From NCBI GenBank assembly GCA_947179155.2, contig OX359280.1, positions 41,576,555 to 41,640,554 on the forward strand: a stretch of DNA of 64,000 nucleotides. The letters run 5' to 3'. The DNA comes from Hedera helix. Lineage: Eukaryota; Streptophyta; Magnoliopsida; Apiales; Araliaceae. Below are positions 1-10,992 of the stretch, piece after piece (the stretch's first letter is position 1; every line of letters starts with the position of its first letter). The notes beneath the pieces are model-generated. The model searched no databases, had not been told where the DNA came from, and was given only the letters and a program-made list of their open reading frames with translations. The translations under genes were made by a program, and so were the position numbers.

Positions 1-455
1 ATTAAATTATAATGTAATTAAAATTTATATTTTATTTATATATTTAATATGCTATTTAAAAATTATATTAAAATAATATAAAATAAATATAATACATATT
101 TTTAACATGTCTTATAATATCAAACAAATGTAATACATGTTAAACAAAATATAATACATGTATTATATGATATTTTTTAATATGTATTATATTTACATTG
201 TATTATAATAGAATAATATATGATATATATTAAATATATATACACTATTATAAGTTCTAATATATATATATGGGTGATTACATTTTTAATTGTCTTAACA
301 TTTTTTTTTTCATTTCTTTGTTCAGTGGAATCGTAATTACTTCGGCGGCGGGGGAGGGAAATATATAAAAGAAACTTAGTTTTGTCGAAATGGTTATTTT
401 AATCAAATATTAAAAATAAATTCTTAACTAGAATGATTATTTCTTTCCATTCTCA

Positions 456-524
<69 letters not shown>

Positions 525-1340
525 TTAACGTGTTATGCTATTTTTTTTGTTGATCCGAAAGTAAAACTCTCATTTAATTTTTAACATTTATTTATTTATT
601 TTAATATTAAATTTTAGGTCAATAAAATGTATTTGACTGCTGACATTTTCTTATTAGCAAGCGGTACATGTGCATTAGTGTACAATGTACAAGACTGACA
701 AAAGAAAATTTATTATGTTTTTACTAGAGTTTATCTAAGATCTTTTAAAATTAAATAAAAAAAAAAAAACTAGCAAGCTTTAATATGAGTGAAAAAAACT
801 TGCTCAAAAATGAAATCCAACTCTTATTTTAGAGGACAAAAAGAAAGTAATATTATAATATGAATTTACAAAGCTATGAAAACAAATAAATAAATAAATA
901 AAATCTGCAAAGTTATCATTTTTTATGCCCTTTCTGTCTCAAATTATAAAATTATTATTGATTTTTTAAAAATTAATTTGAAATATTTTTAAATTTAAAA
1001 TTAACATATTTCATTTAAAATAATAAATATTATAATTAATAGTATTTTTTAGATAATTTATAATATTTATAATTATATTAACATAAATAAAATAAATTCA
1101 TCTCAATCTTAAATTTTAAAATATTTAAAATTATAATTTAAAATAAAAGTACTTAATTATGATAATATATATTAATTAATCACAATAATAGCTGGTGTGT
1201 CTGTACTTTTGCTTTTACAATGAGGACCGAGGAGGCACATATCTTGTAATTTGATATTTTCCTCCTTTCCCACCCACCTTCCAAATGGCCATTTTCCACT
1301 TTCTTTATTCACCATCACAAGCAAGTCTCTCATCCCTACA
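1..1340. other. AT-rich upstream spacer with TA microsatellite
   Basis: No gene is visible. The first 280 bases are extremely AT-rich with repeated short TACATG-containing words in both orientations. A (TA)n microsatellite occupies about 461-522. A Stowaway-like foldback copy sits at about 932-1147 (listed separately). The last 150 bases are the promoter of the cyclin gene. Confidence 0.7.
932..1147. repeat. Stowaway-like AT-rich foldback MITE, degenerate copy
   Basis: Left and right halves are approximate inverted repeats: one side reads AAATTATAAAATTATTATTG followed by an A/T-only stretch and the other returns with its reverse complement. The layout matches other copies in the window (7.9, 25.0, 27.3 and 27.6 kb), some of which keep Stowaway-type CTCC..GGAG ends. 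The termini here are degraded, so the borders are approximate. Confidence 0.4.
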
Positions 1341-1353
1341 AAATTGTCTCTTG

Positions 1354-1360
1354 TATAAAT
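1354..1360 (+). promoter_or_regulatory. TATA box of the cyclin gene
   Basis: TATAAAT lies 92 bases before the cyclin start codon. It is followed by a CT-rich leader with a (CT)n run around 1400, a usual arrangement for plant 5' leaders. The assignment rests on position and motif only. Confidence 0.5.
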
Positions 1361-1451
1361 CTCTCCCAATACCATTTTCTATCACATAAAAATCCCATCT
1401 CTCTCTCTCTCTCTTAATATCTCTCCCTCAATTATATCGACACTAATTAAA

Positions 1452-2685
1452 ATGGCTTTGGCTATATCTCCAAGAAAGCTTAGAAATGATGTGTATTCTT
1501 ATTCATACCAACAAGACTCAAACACTCCCCTAGTGATTTCAGTTCTTGCTTCTTTGATGCAAAGAACTATGGCTAGGAATGCGAGAATAGCCAGACATTG
1601 TACATGGGAAATCTCGAAATGCTCGAAAACGCGCGTTTTCGATTGCCATGAGGCGCCAGATATGACGGTTCAATCGTATCTGGAGAGAATTTTTAGGTAC
1701 ACTAGAGCTGGACCTTCGGTTTATGTTGTTGCATATGTGTACATTGATCGGTTTTGCCAGAATTATCCGGAATTTAGAATATGTGCAAGAAATGTGCATA
1801 GGCTTCTCATTACAACTATCATGGTGGCTTCTAAATATGTGGAGGATATGTAAGTTTCTTTAATTTTCTACTATTTTTTTGGGGGTCGGATTTTAGAAAG
1901 AAAATTGTTAATTTCATAGTAAAGAACGTTAAATTAGTGTCGCTAATCTCTTTTTCTTACAAAGAATGTCATAGTCGAGACCATTTTTATCTCCATGTGA
2001 TATTATAAAGAATATCTAAATCTCAACGTGGGATTTAATGGTTAGGGAGAGGGTACGGGATACTGCAAGCAGCATCGAGGCCACAACTTAGGTTTCGGTA
2101 TCTCAAACCGCTTGAGGAAGTCTTGTTCGGGAAGAAGAGACAGTCTGGTCGTAAGACTGGGATACTCCTCTTTATCAAAAAATAAAATAAAAAAATATCC
2201 CAATCAATTTTATGCACACAATTTTCATGTTTGAGCATCTTAATTTGTGTGAAATCACCGATTGTGGCATTTTTATTTTATTTTTAATTTAATTATTGGA
2301 CTGGGGAAATAAATGAATGTTTATATGCTTGAGTATTGCTATGATTTCTTGTACTTTTTGTACATATGTACAATTTTCTTAAAGAGCGATGTTTCTAAAT
2401 AATTTTCTTGTTGTATGCAGGAATTATAGAAATTCTTACTTTGCAAGAGTGGGGGGATTAACAACGAATGAAATGAACAACTTGGAGTTTGAATTTCTTT
2501 TCTTGATGGGGTTCAAACTGCATGTAAATGTGAGGGTTTTTGAGAGCTATTGTTGCCATTTGGAGAGAGAAGTGAGCATTGGAGGAGGTTATCAAATAGA
2601 GAAAACTCTAAGGTGTGCTGAAGAAATCAAATCTAAACAAAGAGAAGAAAAAAGATTCAATCAAATTGCTCGCATTACTTTGTAG
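1452..2685 (+). CDS. P/U-type cyclin (PHO80-like), two exons
   Basis: Exons 1452-1849 and 2421-2685 join in phase 2 (AT|G) through a GTAAGT donor and a TATGCAG acceptor, giving 220 residues, the usual size for plant U-type cyclins. The protein opens with LAISPRKLR and SNTPLVISVL, has the cyclin core DMTVQSYLERIFRYT near residue 70, then GPSVYVVAYVYIDRF, and ends with SYCCHLEREVSIGGGYQIEK. This matches the cyclin-U2 (CYCP3-like) subgroup closely. The family binds A-type cyclin-dependent kinases and is related to yeast PHO80, linking cell division to nutrient status; that role comes from the family, not from this sequence. The ATG is the first in frame and follows a TATA box and a CT-rich leader. 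The C-terminal tail after EEIKSKQ is variable in the family. Nothing appears broken. Confidence 0.93.
1850..2420 (+). other. Intron of the cyclin gene
   Basis: A 571-base GT-AG intron that splits the codon after KYVED. Within it, about 2025-2175 is noticeably richer in GC than its surroundings and contains paired words around GGGATACT in direct orientation, perhaps a short retroelement remnant that I cannot name. Confidence 0.7.
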
Positions 2686-3649
2686 ACCACATATAAATTG
2701 AGGAGCACTATTTTCACGTGTATTTTTTATATTTTTACATGGTTCCTTCTAATTTGAAAGTATATCCCACTTTATACTCATATGAGAAAGGATCATGTGA
2801 AAATATCAAAAATATATGTGAAAATATCAATTTCCTATAAATTTCATTGTGTAATATGCATAAACATGATGTACAAAAGGCGTGTTGAGTTGAGTTGCGA
2901 ATATTTATAAAGTGATGTATAAAGGCTTCCACCGAATCAAAGCTTCAATATAAGGCTGACAAAAACGATGTACCAGTAGTTTGTAGATTTACAGTTTGTT
3001 GAGAAAGGTAAGAAATTTAAAAATGTTGGCATATAATTGAGGAGAGATACGAGGAGTTATTTTCATTCTAATGTAGAACCATTTCCAGCACTGCAACATA
3101 TATAATCTTGATGTAAATGTCCAGTGAATTATGTTATTCCATTTGCGGTTGATAATTATACTCCTTTTTCAATTTAAAAATAAGTCCATTGATAATGGAA
3201 GAGTAATAATTGATGTTGTAACATGTAAGAGTAATAATTGTCGCTAAAAATACAACGTGTCCCTAAAACAATTGTAAAGTGTAACATCTTAAGAATGGCA
3301 TATTCAGCTTTTATTTCACGTGATTAACTTTATAATTTTCACAATTTAGGGGGATTGATTATGTTAATCACAAGTGAAAAAGTGAGCTTGCATTATAGGA
3401 TGTCTTGTACTGTAGCTGCTTTATCAAGTGCAAAAATTATAAATGAAGAAAGTATAATAGCTGATTTATTAAGTGCATATATTATAAGTAAATAAATAAA
3501 TAAGGAAAAAAAAGGTGTCATAATTAGGTTGTCTACGTGGGGCTTGTGTTTATGATGTTAAATAAATAAGTAGTTTTTTACACATTTTTCCAACCTTCCA
3601 CAGTGGTGCAATTGCTGCATTTTGGTAGGTAAGAAAAAGTTGCAAATTC

Positions 3650-3688
<39 letters not shown>

Positions 3689-3700
3689 AAGTGATTTCTA
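2686..3700. other. Spacer downstream of the cyclin gene
   Basis: AT-rich, no coding signal. It holds the cyclin 3' UTR at its left and an (AAT)n microsatellite at about 3651-3683 at its right. Confidence 0.6.
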
Positions 3701-3715
3701 TGGCTCAGTAACAAG

Positions 3716-4188
3716 TCTTAGTGATGCACAAATGATCCGCAACCCTGCCTGACTCGACCTGATTAAAATTCAGCTTAAATCGGGCTAAGTCGGTTTGTAA
3801 GACTACAAATAGATCACATTTTTTGGTCTCAGATCCGACTTGGTCTGACCTACTTGAAGCCTGAGGCCTGACCCAGCTTGGAGCCCGGTCTGGTTGATCC
3901 AAAACCTGGCCCGACCTGCCATTATCCCACTTGTCAAGTGCAAACGGTAACAAAAAAACAAGAGAAGGTACAACTGAGCATGCATGCTTGATTTACCATA
4001 AATATATATTACATGCATATGCTTGTATTTCTAATATGTCAAGTCAATTGCAATATTATACATCCTATTTAATTAAATAAATCATGAAATTTTAGAATCA
4101 AATTAGATTACAATATGCAGCTGTATAAGTGTTTTTCGTCATTCCAATATATTAGTACAATATTGTATCATATACATACATACATATA

Positions 4189-4222
<34 letters not shown>

Positions 4223-4730
4223 ATGTGAGACCTAAGTTGTCATTGTCCTATGGGACAAATCACAAAACTAGTTCAACTATAGTGAAGATTTGAAAATATA
4301 TTTTTTAAAGATTTGAAGACATTTTAAAAAAATTTGAATATAAATATTTATAACTGACTCATTCTTAATTGTCGTTTAAGTTATACTTTAAAGTTGCAAA
4401 CTTATAATTATATATTTTTTATAATTTGTAAGTTGTAACTTATATTACATTGCTTTTAATTAATACATCAATCAAATTTAAAATTTTAATTGATGTTTCT
4501 ATTATATTTAAAAGTACTAAAAAAAGAAAAAGAAAAGTGAATGAACCGAATTGGTCTGGCCCAACCCAAGGTCTGTCTTGGCCTTCATACCTCAACATAC
4601 CCCATTTTCAAGCGCCAAGCTTGGCCTAACCTGACCTTCAGTCATAAAATCAAAGGTCTAGCATGGTCAACGGTCAAGACTTGACAGACCCAGGTCGGAC
4701 TTGACCAATCTGACTTACTATGCATGATTA
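3716..4730. mobile_element. hAT-like non-autonomous DNA transposon (putative)
   Basis: The left end reads TTAGTGATGCACAAATG and the right end TGCATGATTA, whose reverse complement TAATCATGCA gives short imperfect terminal inverted repeats. The flanks are GTAACAAG (3708-3715) and GTAACAAT (4731-4738), an 8-bp near-identical pair, the target-site size of hAT elements. Subterminal regions on both sides are rich in CCTGACC/GGTCTGG/CCCGACCTG words in inverted orientation, as in many plant hAT relics. No transposase reading frame is present. The 1-base mismatch in the flanks and the imperfect ends keep confidence moderate. Confidence 0.45.
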
Positions 4731-4738
4731 GTAACAAT

Positions 4739-6924
4739 TAACAACATATAACTTTAACTTTTGTCTTGTCTCAAAATTATTGGAGACATTATAATAACAA
4801 ATTAGGTTATCTTCCTGTTGTTTAATGTCTTACAGGTTAAAGTCTAAGTCATAATGGCTCTTAAGTGCATAAGCTTTGAAATAAATTAAGCAATTTAAAC
4901 ATAGACTTTTAAACGAATCATGCCATGCTTCAGAACCTTGAGACACTCACCTAACCTTAATAGTAGTTATTTAATTTATAGTTCTTTCCAATATTTAACT
5001 TTCTAGGTTTTTTATTCATTTTTATTTTTTATTTTGTGATACGGAAAAATTTATCAAGCAAGAGTTCATTTTCCGATCAGGAATGATTTTGCTGTCGGAT
5101 TCTTCCAAGGGCAGTTAGAGAAGCTTCTAATGAGCTTCGCGACTTATTATATTGTTTAAGTAATAATATCATGGTCGCAAATTATGGAAAATATGCATGC
5201 CTTTTAATTTCCTCCAAACATTTAAATGATATTCTTATTTAGAAAGATCCCTAAATCTTAATGAAATCCTATTTTATAAATAACCTAAATATGTCTTGGT
5301 TTAAAATGTTGTTTTTAATCATTAACATGTTACACTATTTGTTAGTTTGTTTATTGTTTATAAGCAATCAATGTTGCTTAAATGAATGGATGGATGAGTA
5401 GATAATGCTAGCCCGTCAGGTTAAAGAGAGGTATGGGTCGGCCCAATCTTGTTAAATTTAGCCCAACTTGAGCCACAATCATGTTAACTAGTATTTGAGA
5501 ATCAAAGTTCTCGTCAATGGGAGCCAGCCAGGAACTAGTGGCCTCAGATTAAATATCGAGTATAACTATTCAATAAAAAATAAAAAAAATAAAAAATAAA
5601 AAAGAAGAAGAAGATAATCATGTGGCTAAAGGAAAGACAAAGAAAACAGATAACTATATTAAGGTTATCTCAGATTTAACTAATCTCAATTGCTTAAGTT
5701 TAATTCAAGAGTTTTAGTGCAATTAAATTAGAAGCAACATATTATGGTTAACACATTGTGTCTGTGAGTTTTTTAATTGAAGAAAAACAAATAAAAGAAA
5801 GTTAAAGAAGAGAAGGGAAAGACACATTTTATTTTCTCTAACTTTCTTCTCAAAGTGAGAAGGAAATATTTGGCTCAAAAATTATTAATTTTCCCTCACT
5901 TTCCTTTTGTTTTTTCTCTTCCAACTTAAACTCCAAAACACCCATTTACTTAGTTTTCTCTTAGCATGTGTCCCTTCAAATCTGTCCCAACGTGGGGTAG
6001 TTGGGGTCGATCCACATGGAGGTGTGCAGAGTTGTCTTATCACAAGACAATTGCACTGTCTCATACCTTGTACGAACGACTGATGTGACTCTACAATAGC
6101 CTCTATTTACTTCGATGCCTAATAATCTCTTGCCAAGGGGGGCCCTCGACGAAAGTGGGCCTTGGCTTTGGACCTAGGATTGGGCCTTTCGGCCTTCGGT
6201 CGTCCGGGCCTTGTAAACAGGCTCAAGAGTCCATGTACTAACATGTGGTGTATAATATGGTAGCAGTAGTCCCAATAAAACATATTTTTCAGGAAGATGA
6301 TGAAGCTATGCTTGAAAATATGTCTTAATAGTTATATAATAACAAACTCAAGTTTGGTATCAATACGTCACGAGAGATTATGGGATCAAAGATACTTTGA
6401 CACTAAGTTATTTTTATCTTTCACCCATTCAATTTTATTCATTGACATCGGATATATAACCATCTGCAAAATTCCATATGGGTTGACTTAATTAAGGCAA
6501 AATATCACTTTATTAACAAAGAAATAACAGAATCCATTAGGTTTGAACCCTACTAACTTAAAAAAATGTCACTTTTAATGTTGGATTTATTTCAAAATAA
6601 ATTTATTTAATCCCGTAAAAAGATTGTTTAACTTTGAAAAAGATTGTATAGAAAAAAAAAAGGAATAAGATGAACACAAATTGGATGAACGCAAATTCAT
6701 AAGAAATTAACAAACTTTTTATTCCAAATTAATTGGAATAAGATGAACAGAAATTCATAAGAAAGAGTAAATATATTAAGATAGGAAAAAATAAAATATA
6801 CACACCATGAAATTGAAAAAAAGAAGAAGAAAGTATAATAAAATGAAATAATATAATGATTGAATAAAAATTCCGCCACATATAAAAATACGTAGATAAA
6901 CTCCTCCTGTTCCATAAGTACGTA
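4739..6924. other. Gene-free spacer, partly GC-richer patch
   Basis: No gene recognised. About 5395-5530 contains GGTCGGCCCAATC/GCCCAACTTGAGCC words similar in flavour to the hAT-like element at 3.7-4.7 kb. About 5985-6245 is a GC-richer island with hairpin-forming GGGCCT/AGGCCC words (GGGCCTTTCGGCC), probably a degraded transposon. The open frame at 6297-6491 has no recognisable product. Confidence 0.5.
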
Positions 6925-7135
6925 GATCAAATTTTACTTCGTAAACTCAATTCAAGATATTTTAAAATTTAAATTTGATATAATTTATTTCAAATTTTAA
7001 GATAATAAATATTGTAATTGTTAGTACTTTTTAAATAATTAACAATAATAATCGTAATTGTATTAACTAAATATTGAATGAATTTATATCAACTTTAAAT
7101 TTTAAAATGTAATTTAAAAGTCAAAATTGATCTTG
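6925..7135. repeat. Stowaway-like AT-rich foldback MITE, degenerate copy
   Basis: Internal sequence (runs such as TTTAAAATTTAAATTTGATA on the left and TTTAAATTTTAAAATGTAAT on the right) follows the same inverted layout as the better preserved copy at 7.9 kb. Ends are not recognisable. Confidence 0.35.
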
Positions 7136-7880
7136 TATTTAATAGATTCATTATTGAGGTGCATTAAACACAACTTTCAATATATTAAAGTTTTTGTTGT
7201 TTTGTCCTTTTTGTTATTTTTTTTAATAGGTGAGTCTTTTTTATAATTTTATTCAAATTTATATATTAATATATTTTATAATTATAATTTGACATAAAAT
7301 TGTTGCAATTTAATTATAAAAACTTTGCAAAAGTTAAGCAAGTTAAAGGTTAATGCAAGAAAGTTTTTTTTTTTTCCCCTTTGATGAGGTTCTCGTTAAG
7401 TACAAAACATACATATGTTGATGTGTTGGGTTCACGGTAATTACTCTCTTAATTTTTTTTACTATAAAATGGGTTCACATTTACAAATTTTAAGAATATA
7501 TTTGATAAATAAAATTATTTTTGTGAAATGCTCCAATAAAGCTGCTATTTGGAAAAGGCATTAAAGAAAATTATTTAAATATGTTCTAAACAGCCCTAAT
7601 TTAGTTAATTTTAATATGAGTACAGAAAATCTAAAAAGTCAAATGTTAATATCATTTTGGGCGGATAGGAAATACATATGTAGTTATGGTTCATGGGTGC
7701 TCGCTTAAGGTTGCGTTGCTTCTGTAAAATGTACTAATAACTATATATGTAATAAATTAAACAAAATCGTGGTTAAATTTTAGAAGCACTCTTCAATCTT
7801 AATATCTATATATCTATAAAAATTAGTATAAAATTATCTCTAAACATTAAAATTTAGAAATAATTTTATTAGTTAAATAA
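7136..7880. other. Gene-free AT-rich spacer
   Basis: No gene, RNA gene or clear repeat boundary seen. Composition is dominated by A and T with poly-T runs near 7365. Confidence 0.5.
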
Positions 7881-7882
7881 TA

Positions 7883-8137
7883 CTCATTTCTTTCCAAAAT
7901 ATGAGATATAATTTGACTTTTGAGATCAAACGATGACATATTAAATTTTAAATTGATGTGAATTTATTTAATTTTAATTGATATAATTATTATATTTTTA
8001 TAGTATATTACAAAAAATATTAATTACAGAATTCACTTCATTTTAAATTTTTATGAATCATACCAATTTTAAAATTTAATATGTTATGATTTGATCTCAA
8101 AAATTAAATTATATATTTAATTTCATAACGGAAGGAG
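7883..8137. mobile_element. Stowaway-like MITE
   Basis: The element starts CTCATTTCTTTCC and ends ACGGAAGGAG, close to the CTCCCTCCGT-type Stowaway termini. It is flanked by TA on both sides (7881-7882 and 8138-8139), the Stowaway target duplication. The two halves are inverted: the left TTTTGAGATCAAACGATGAC pairs with a right-hand segment whose reverse complement reads TTTTTGAGATCAAATCATAAC. Length is 255 bp, with no coding capacity. It is the best-preserved member of this family in the window. Confidence 0.65.
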
Positions 8138-8505
8138 TATATTTTAGGAAGAAATAATTTTTTTATATAAGAATTATCGTACACAATATTAATCAATTAT
8201 TACTATAATTAATACTATATAGTATAATAATAAAAATATAAACAATACAATAATTTTATAGTAAAATTCTGTGTTTCGCACGGAATCATCACTAGTTTAG
8301 TATTACATAATTTTAGTTAAAACTCAACTAGAAGGTCAGTTTGCATATAAAAATTGAAGAAGTTGAAAGTTGATAGGTACCGACTGAAATAATGTTTGCT
8401 AACTATAAATGGGTGCTTGCACACGCCACGCAAGCTAATATGGGTAATTACTTGATTATTGATTTTATTTACTTGCACCATGTGAGCATATTACCAATAT
8501 GACAT

Positions 8506-8747
8506 CATATATATAGAGGACGGTTCAAAAACATACCTTTTAAATAGCATACATTCTTAAATAACATATTTTTATCAAAATGACGTCGTTTTGAAATTTT
8601 TTTGATGACATTTTCATAAATAAAAGGAAAATAAGTGGAGCCACAGAACATTGCATCTTCTTTTAATATTATTTTTTTAAAAAAAATATCTTCAAAACGA
8701 CTTTGTTTTGATAAAGATATATTATTTAAGAAATATGTTTTATATCC

Positions 8748-8752
<5 letters not shown>
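8506..8752. mobile_element. Foldback MITE embedded in TA microsatellite
   Basis: Arms at about 8551-8596 and 8691-8738 are inverted (TTATCAAAATGACGTCGTTTTG on the left, CAAAACGACTTTGTTTTGATAA on the right). The outer ends read TATATATAGAGGACGG and, reverse-complemented, TATATATAGTACGG. A long (TA)n tract (8752-8810) follows directly. No coding sequence. The arrangement recalls small elements that target TA repeats. Confidence 0.5.

Positions 8753-8810
<58 letters not shown>
8752..8810. repeat. (TA)n microsatellite
   Basis: About 29 uninterrupted TA units followed by GTATGTATGT. It directly abuts the foldback MITE on its left. Confidence 0.95.
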
Positions 8811-8825
<15 letters not shown>

Positions 8826-8953
8826 ATTTCACTTTGACCTTTTTCTTAAGAAAATGAAACTAAAATTCTCTTGTAATGCCCACATGAGGTCTGATAGAGT
8901 AGATGATATTACAAATCAAAATTAATTAGTGGTCTCACTATAAATAACATAAA

Positions 8954-9286
8954 TGCTATGTTTGTTTGTAAAAATTATGTTTGGAATTGGACTATTTATA
9001 TCAATTTAATAGTAATTTAGATTATTTTATTCTATAATGGGGGAATTAATAATCCTTCAAATAGTCCTATGGATTATTTTTTATCATTATTAAGGCTATT
9101 AATTTCATGACGAATGTGAGATTAATAATCCTCCTCATTTTAAGCTATTTAATGACTTTATAGGACTAATAGTCTAACATTATGGGATTAATAATTCTTC
9201 ATCATGGAATAAAATAGTCCAAAATAATATTAAATTAATATAAATAATCTAATTTTAAGTATATTTTTTATAAACAAACATAACTA
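8954..9286. mobile_element. Foldback MITE with ATGTTTGTTT ends
   Basis: The left end reads CTATGTTTGTTTGTAAAAA and the right end, reverse-complemented, GTTATGTTTGTTTATAAAAAA, so about 20-bp terminal inverted repeats. Internally, words such as GGGGAATTAATAATCC and GGGATTAATAATTC repeat in both orientations around the centre. Size is about 330 bp with no open frame. TAA trinucleotides lie near both ends, hinting at a Tourist-type target site, but the exact border is uncertain. Confidence 0.5.
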
Positions 9287-9391
9287 AAGTACTTATCTAG
9301 CATCATCACCAACATAACTGAAGGTAGGTATATGAATTATACTTAGTTTACCTGTGTAATTATCTTATATGTTCTTATAAATTCCTGTTCC

Positions 9392-9808
9392 TGCTTTAAC
9401 CCAAAGCTTCTTAACGTGTCTGTCAAAATTCAATCTGATTCCGGTTGGTCCCATGCTGGTGCAACATGGTATGGAAGCCCTAATTGTGCTGGAAGTAATG
9501 GTAAGATATATAAATTTTAAAATTTTAACATATATATATATAGTGAGAGATCGATCATCATTTTGAACATTGACATTCTATTATCGTTTTTGGTAAATAT
9601 ATGTATTAGGTGAAATGCAGCGAAAATAAGGGATGCTCGGGGAATCCGGTGAGCGTGGTTATAACGGATGAGTGCCCTGGGGGTCCTTGTGTGGTGGAAT
9701 CAGTTCATTTTGACTAAAGTGGGGGTGTGGGACTGCTTTTGGGGATATGGCAATTTCCGGCCAGTCTTATCAACTGCGTAATGCTGGAGTCTTGCAAATA
9801 CAATATAC
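9392..9808 (+). pseudogene. Beta-expansin gene remnant (exon loss, frameshift, stop)
   Basis: Two exon-like blocks are readable. The first (9392-9500) encodes CFNPKLLNVS, then GWSHAGATWYGSPNCAGSNG, ending at a GTAAG donor. The second (9610-9808, after ATTAG) encodes VKCSENKGCSGNPVSVVITDECPGGPC..HFD and, after a frame change, LRNAGVLQIQYT. These are the N-terminal and later parts of the expansin double-psi barrel domain (EXPB family, wall loosening in the apoplast). Lesions: the exon between them (GGACGYG..GKGCGACYQ region) is missing, a TAA follows HFD, a frameshift is needed before LRNAGV, and the C-terminal grass-pollen-allergen-type domain is absent. No signal peptide exon is found. It cannot make an expansin. 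Confidence 0.85.
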
Positions 9809-10990
9809 GTAGGCTTTTTTCTTTTTTTTTTTTTTTTTTTTTAATATAAGCAAAGCGGTTAATTAACTGTATTTATTAAATTTTTTTTTGATACGGATAG
9901 GGAGAAAAATAACCGTTCCTTCTCGAAGCTATGTCATATCTTTCCTAGTTTTTATCCCTACTATCTCTCCTATTTTCTCATTCATAATTTTCAAATTTTA
10001 TTTTAATATTTTTGTTAATTGCACACATAGCGTGTGCCACACAGACTAATAGATATTACTACACCCTCCATTATACAAAATAAAATAAAATTTTTGTGAC
10101 ATGATCCATAATTATGTCAATTGCTATTATTTGTCATGATCCATAGTTATGACCGCTAATATTCTTAGAACAAAAGTAATGTTATAAGAACAACTAGTGG
10201 TGAGTGTCGTTTAAATTATTAAGTGTTGTTAGAATATTTACAAAATATTATTAAATGTAAATTTCTTCGGTAACATCATTGTTATTATGAAAATATCAAT
10301 TGCCTAATTTATAGGTTAACAATAAACTTGAGAAAGAAAGGAGTTAAGGAGAGAGAGAAAAAATAGGATTAGTAATAATTAAAAGTAGGTTAGTGAATGT
10401 CATTGTGTGGAAAAACAGCTGGTTGAACCAACCGCCAGACAATTAAGGAGGAGCATAGTTTAGTTTTCTTTTCTTGGCTTGGATTTGAAGCAATGTATGA
10501 ATTGGCTGGCAGTTAGACAAGAACCACTCTCTTTCTTTTACTCCACTGATGGACCAACGGAAAATACTCTCACTCGTTCACATGTACAAATTAATTAACG
10601 TAATATCTAAATATCTTTATTTTTGCAAAATGTATATATATATATATATATTTCTCCGCGGTCCATTGGGTTGTTTGACTGGCGGCGACACCAGTTCGGC
10701 TCCAAAGAAAAAGCCTCTTACCCTTCCACTTGTCACACACTCTAAACTCACACTCATTTCTCTCTCTCTCTCCTCCCCAAGCCATTGCTCCAACTAAAAA
10801 CTAGGACTAACCTACTTTTCACCATACAACCTTACAAGTACTTGAACAACAAAAACATTATTAATTCCACCCCCATTTTTTCTATTCATAATTCTTATCT
10901 TAATTAATTAATCCTAATTTCATTTTTTTCTTTTTCTTTTTTATGTATTTCCTTTCACTTGTTGTTTATCTTTCTAATCTTGTATATAGA
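9809..10990. other. Spacer and promoter/leader of the first zinc-finger gene
   Basis: No further gene. Poly-T and AT-rich sequence fills the left part. From about 10500 the strand becomes CT-rich, with a (TA)n run at about 10632-10650 and a (CT)n run at about 10762-10774, resembling the core promoter and 5' leader of the zinc-finger gene that starts at 10993. No single TATA box can be chosen with confidence. Confidence 0.45.
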
Positions 10991-10992
10991 TC

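Noticed and set aside
2025..2175. GC-richer segment in the cyclin intron considered as an extra exon or SINE
   Set aside because: The cyclin frame joins correctly without it, the frame is closed, and no A/B box pair or poly-A tail with target duplications was found.
8635..8826. Open frame ending in a run of Tyr-Ile
   Set aside because: The run is the translation of the TA microsatellite and the rest is the MITE arm.
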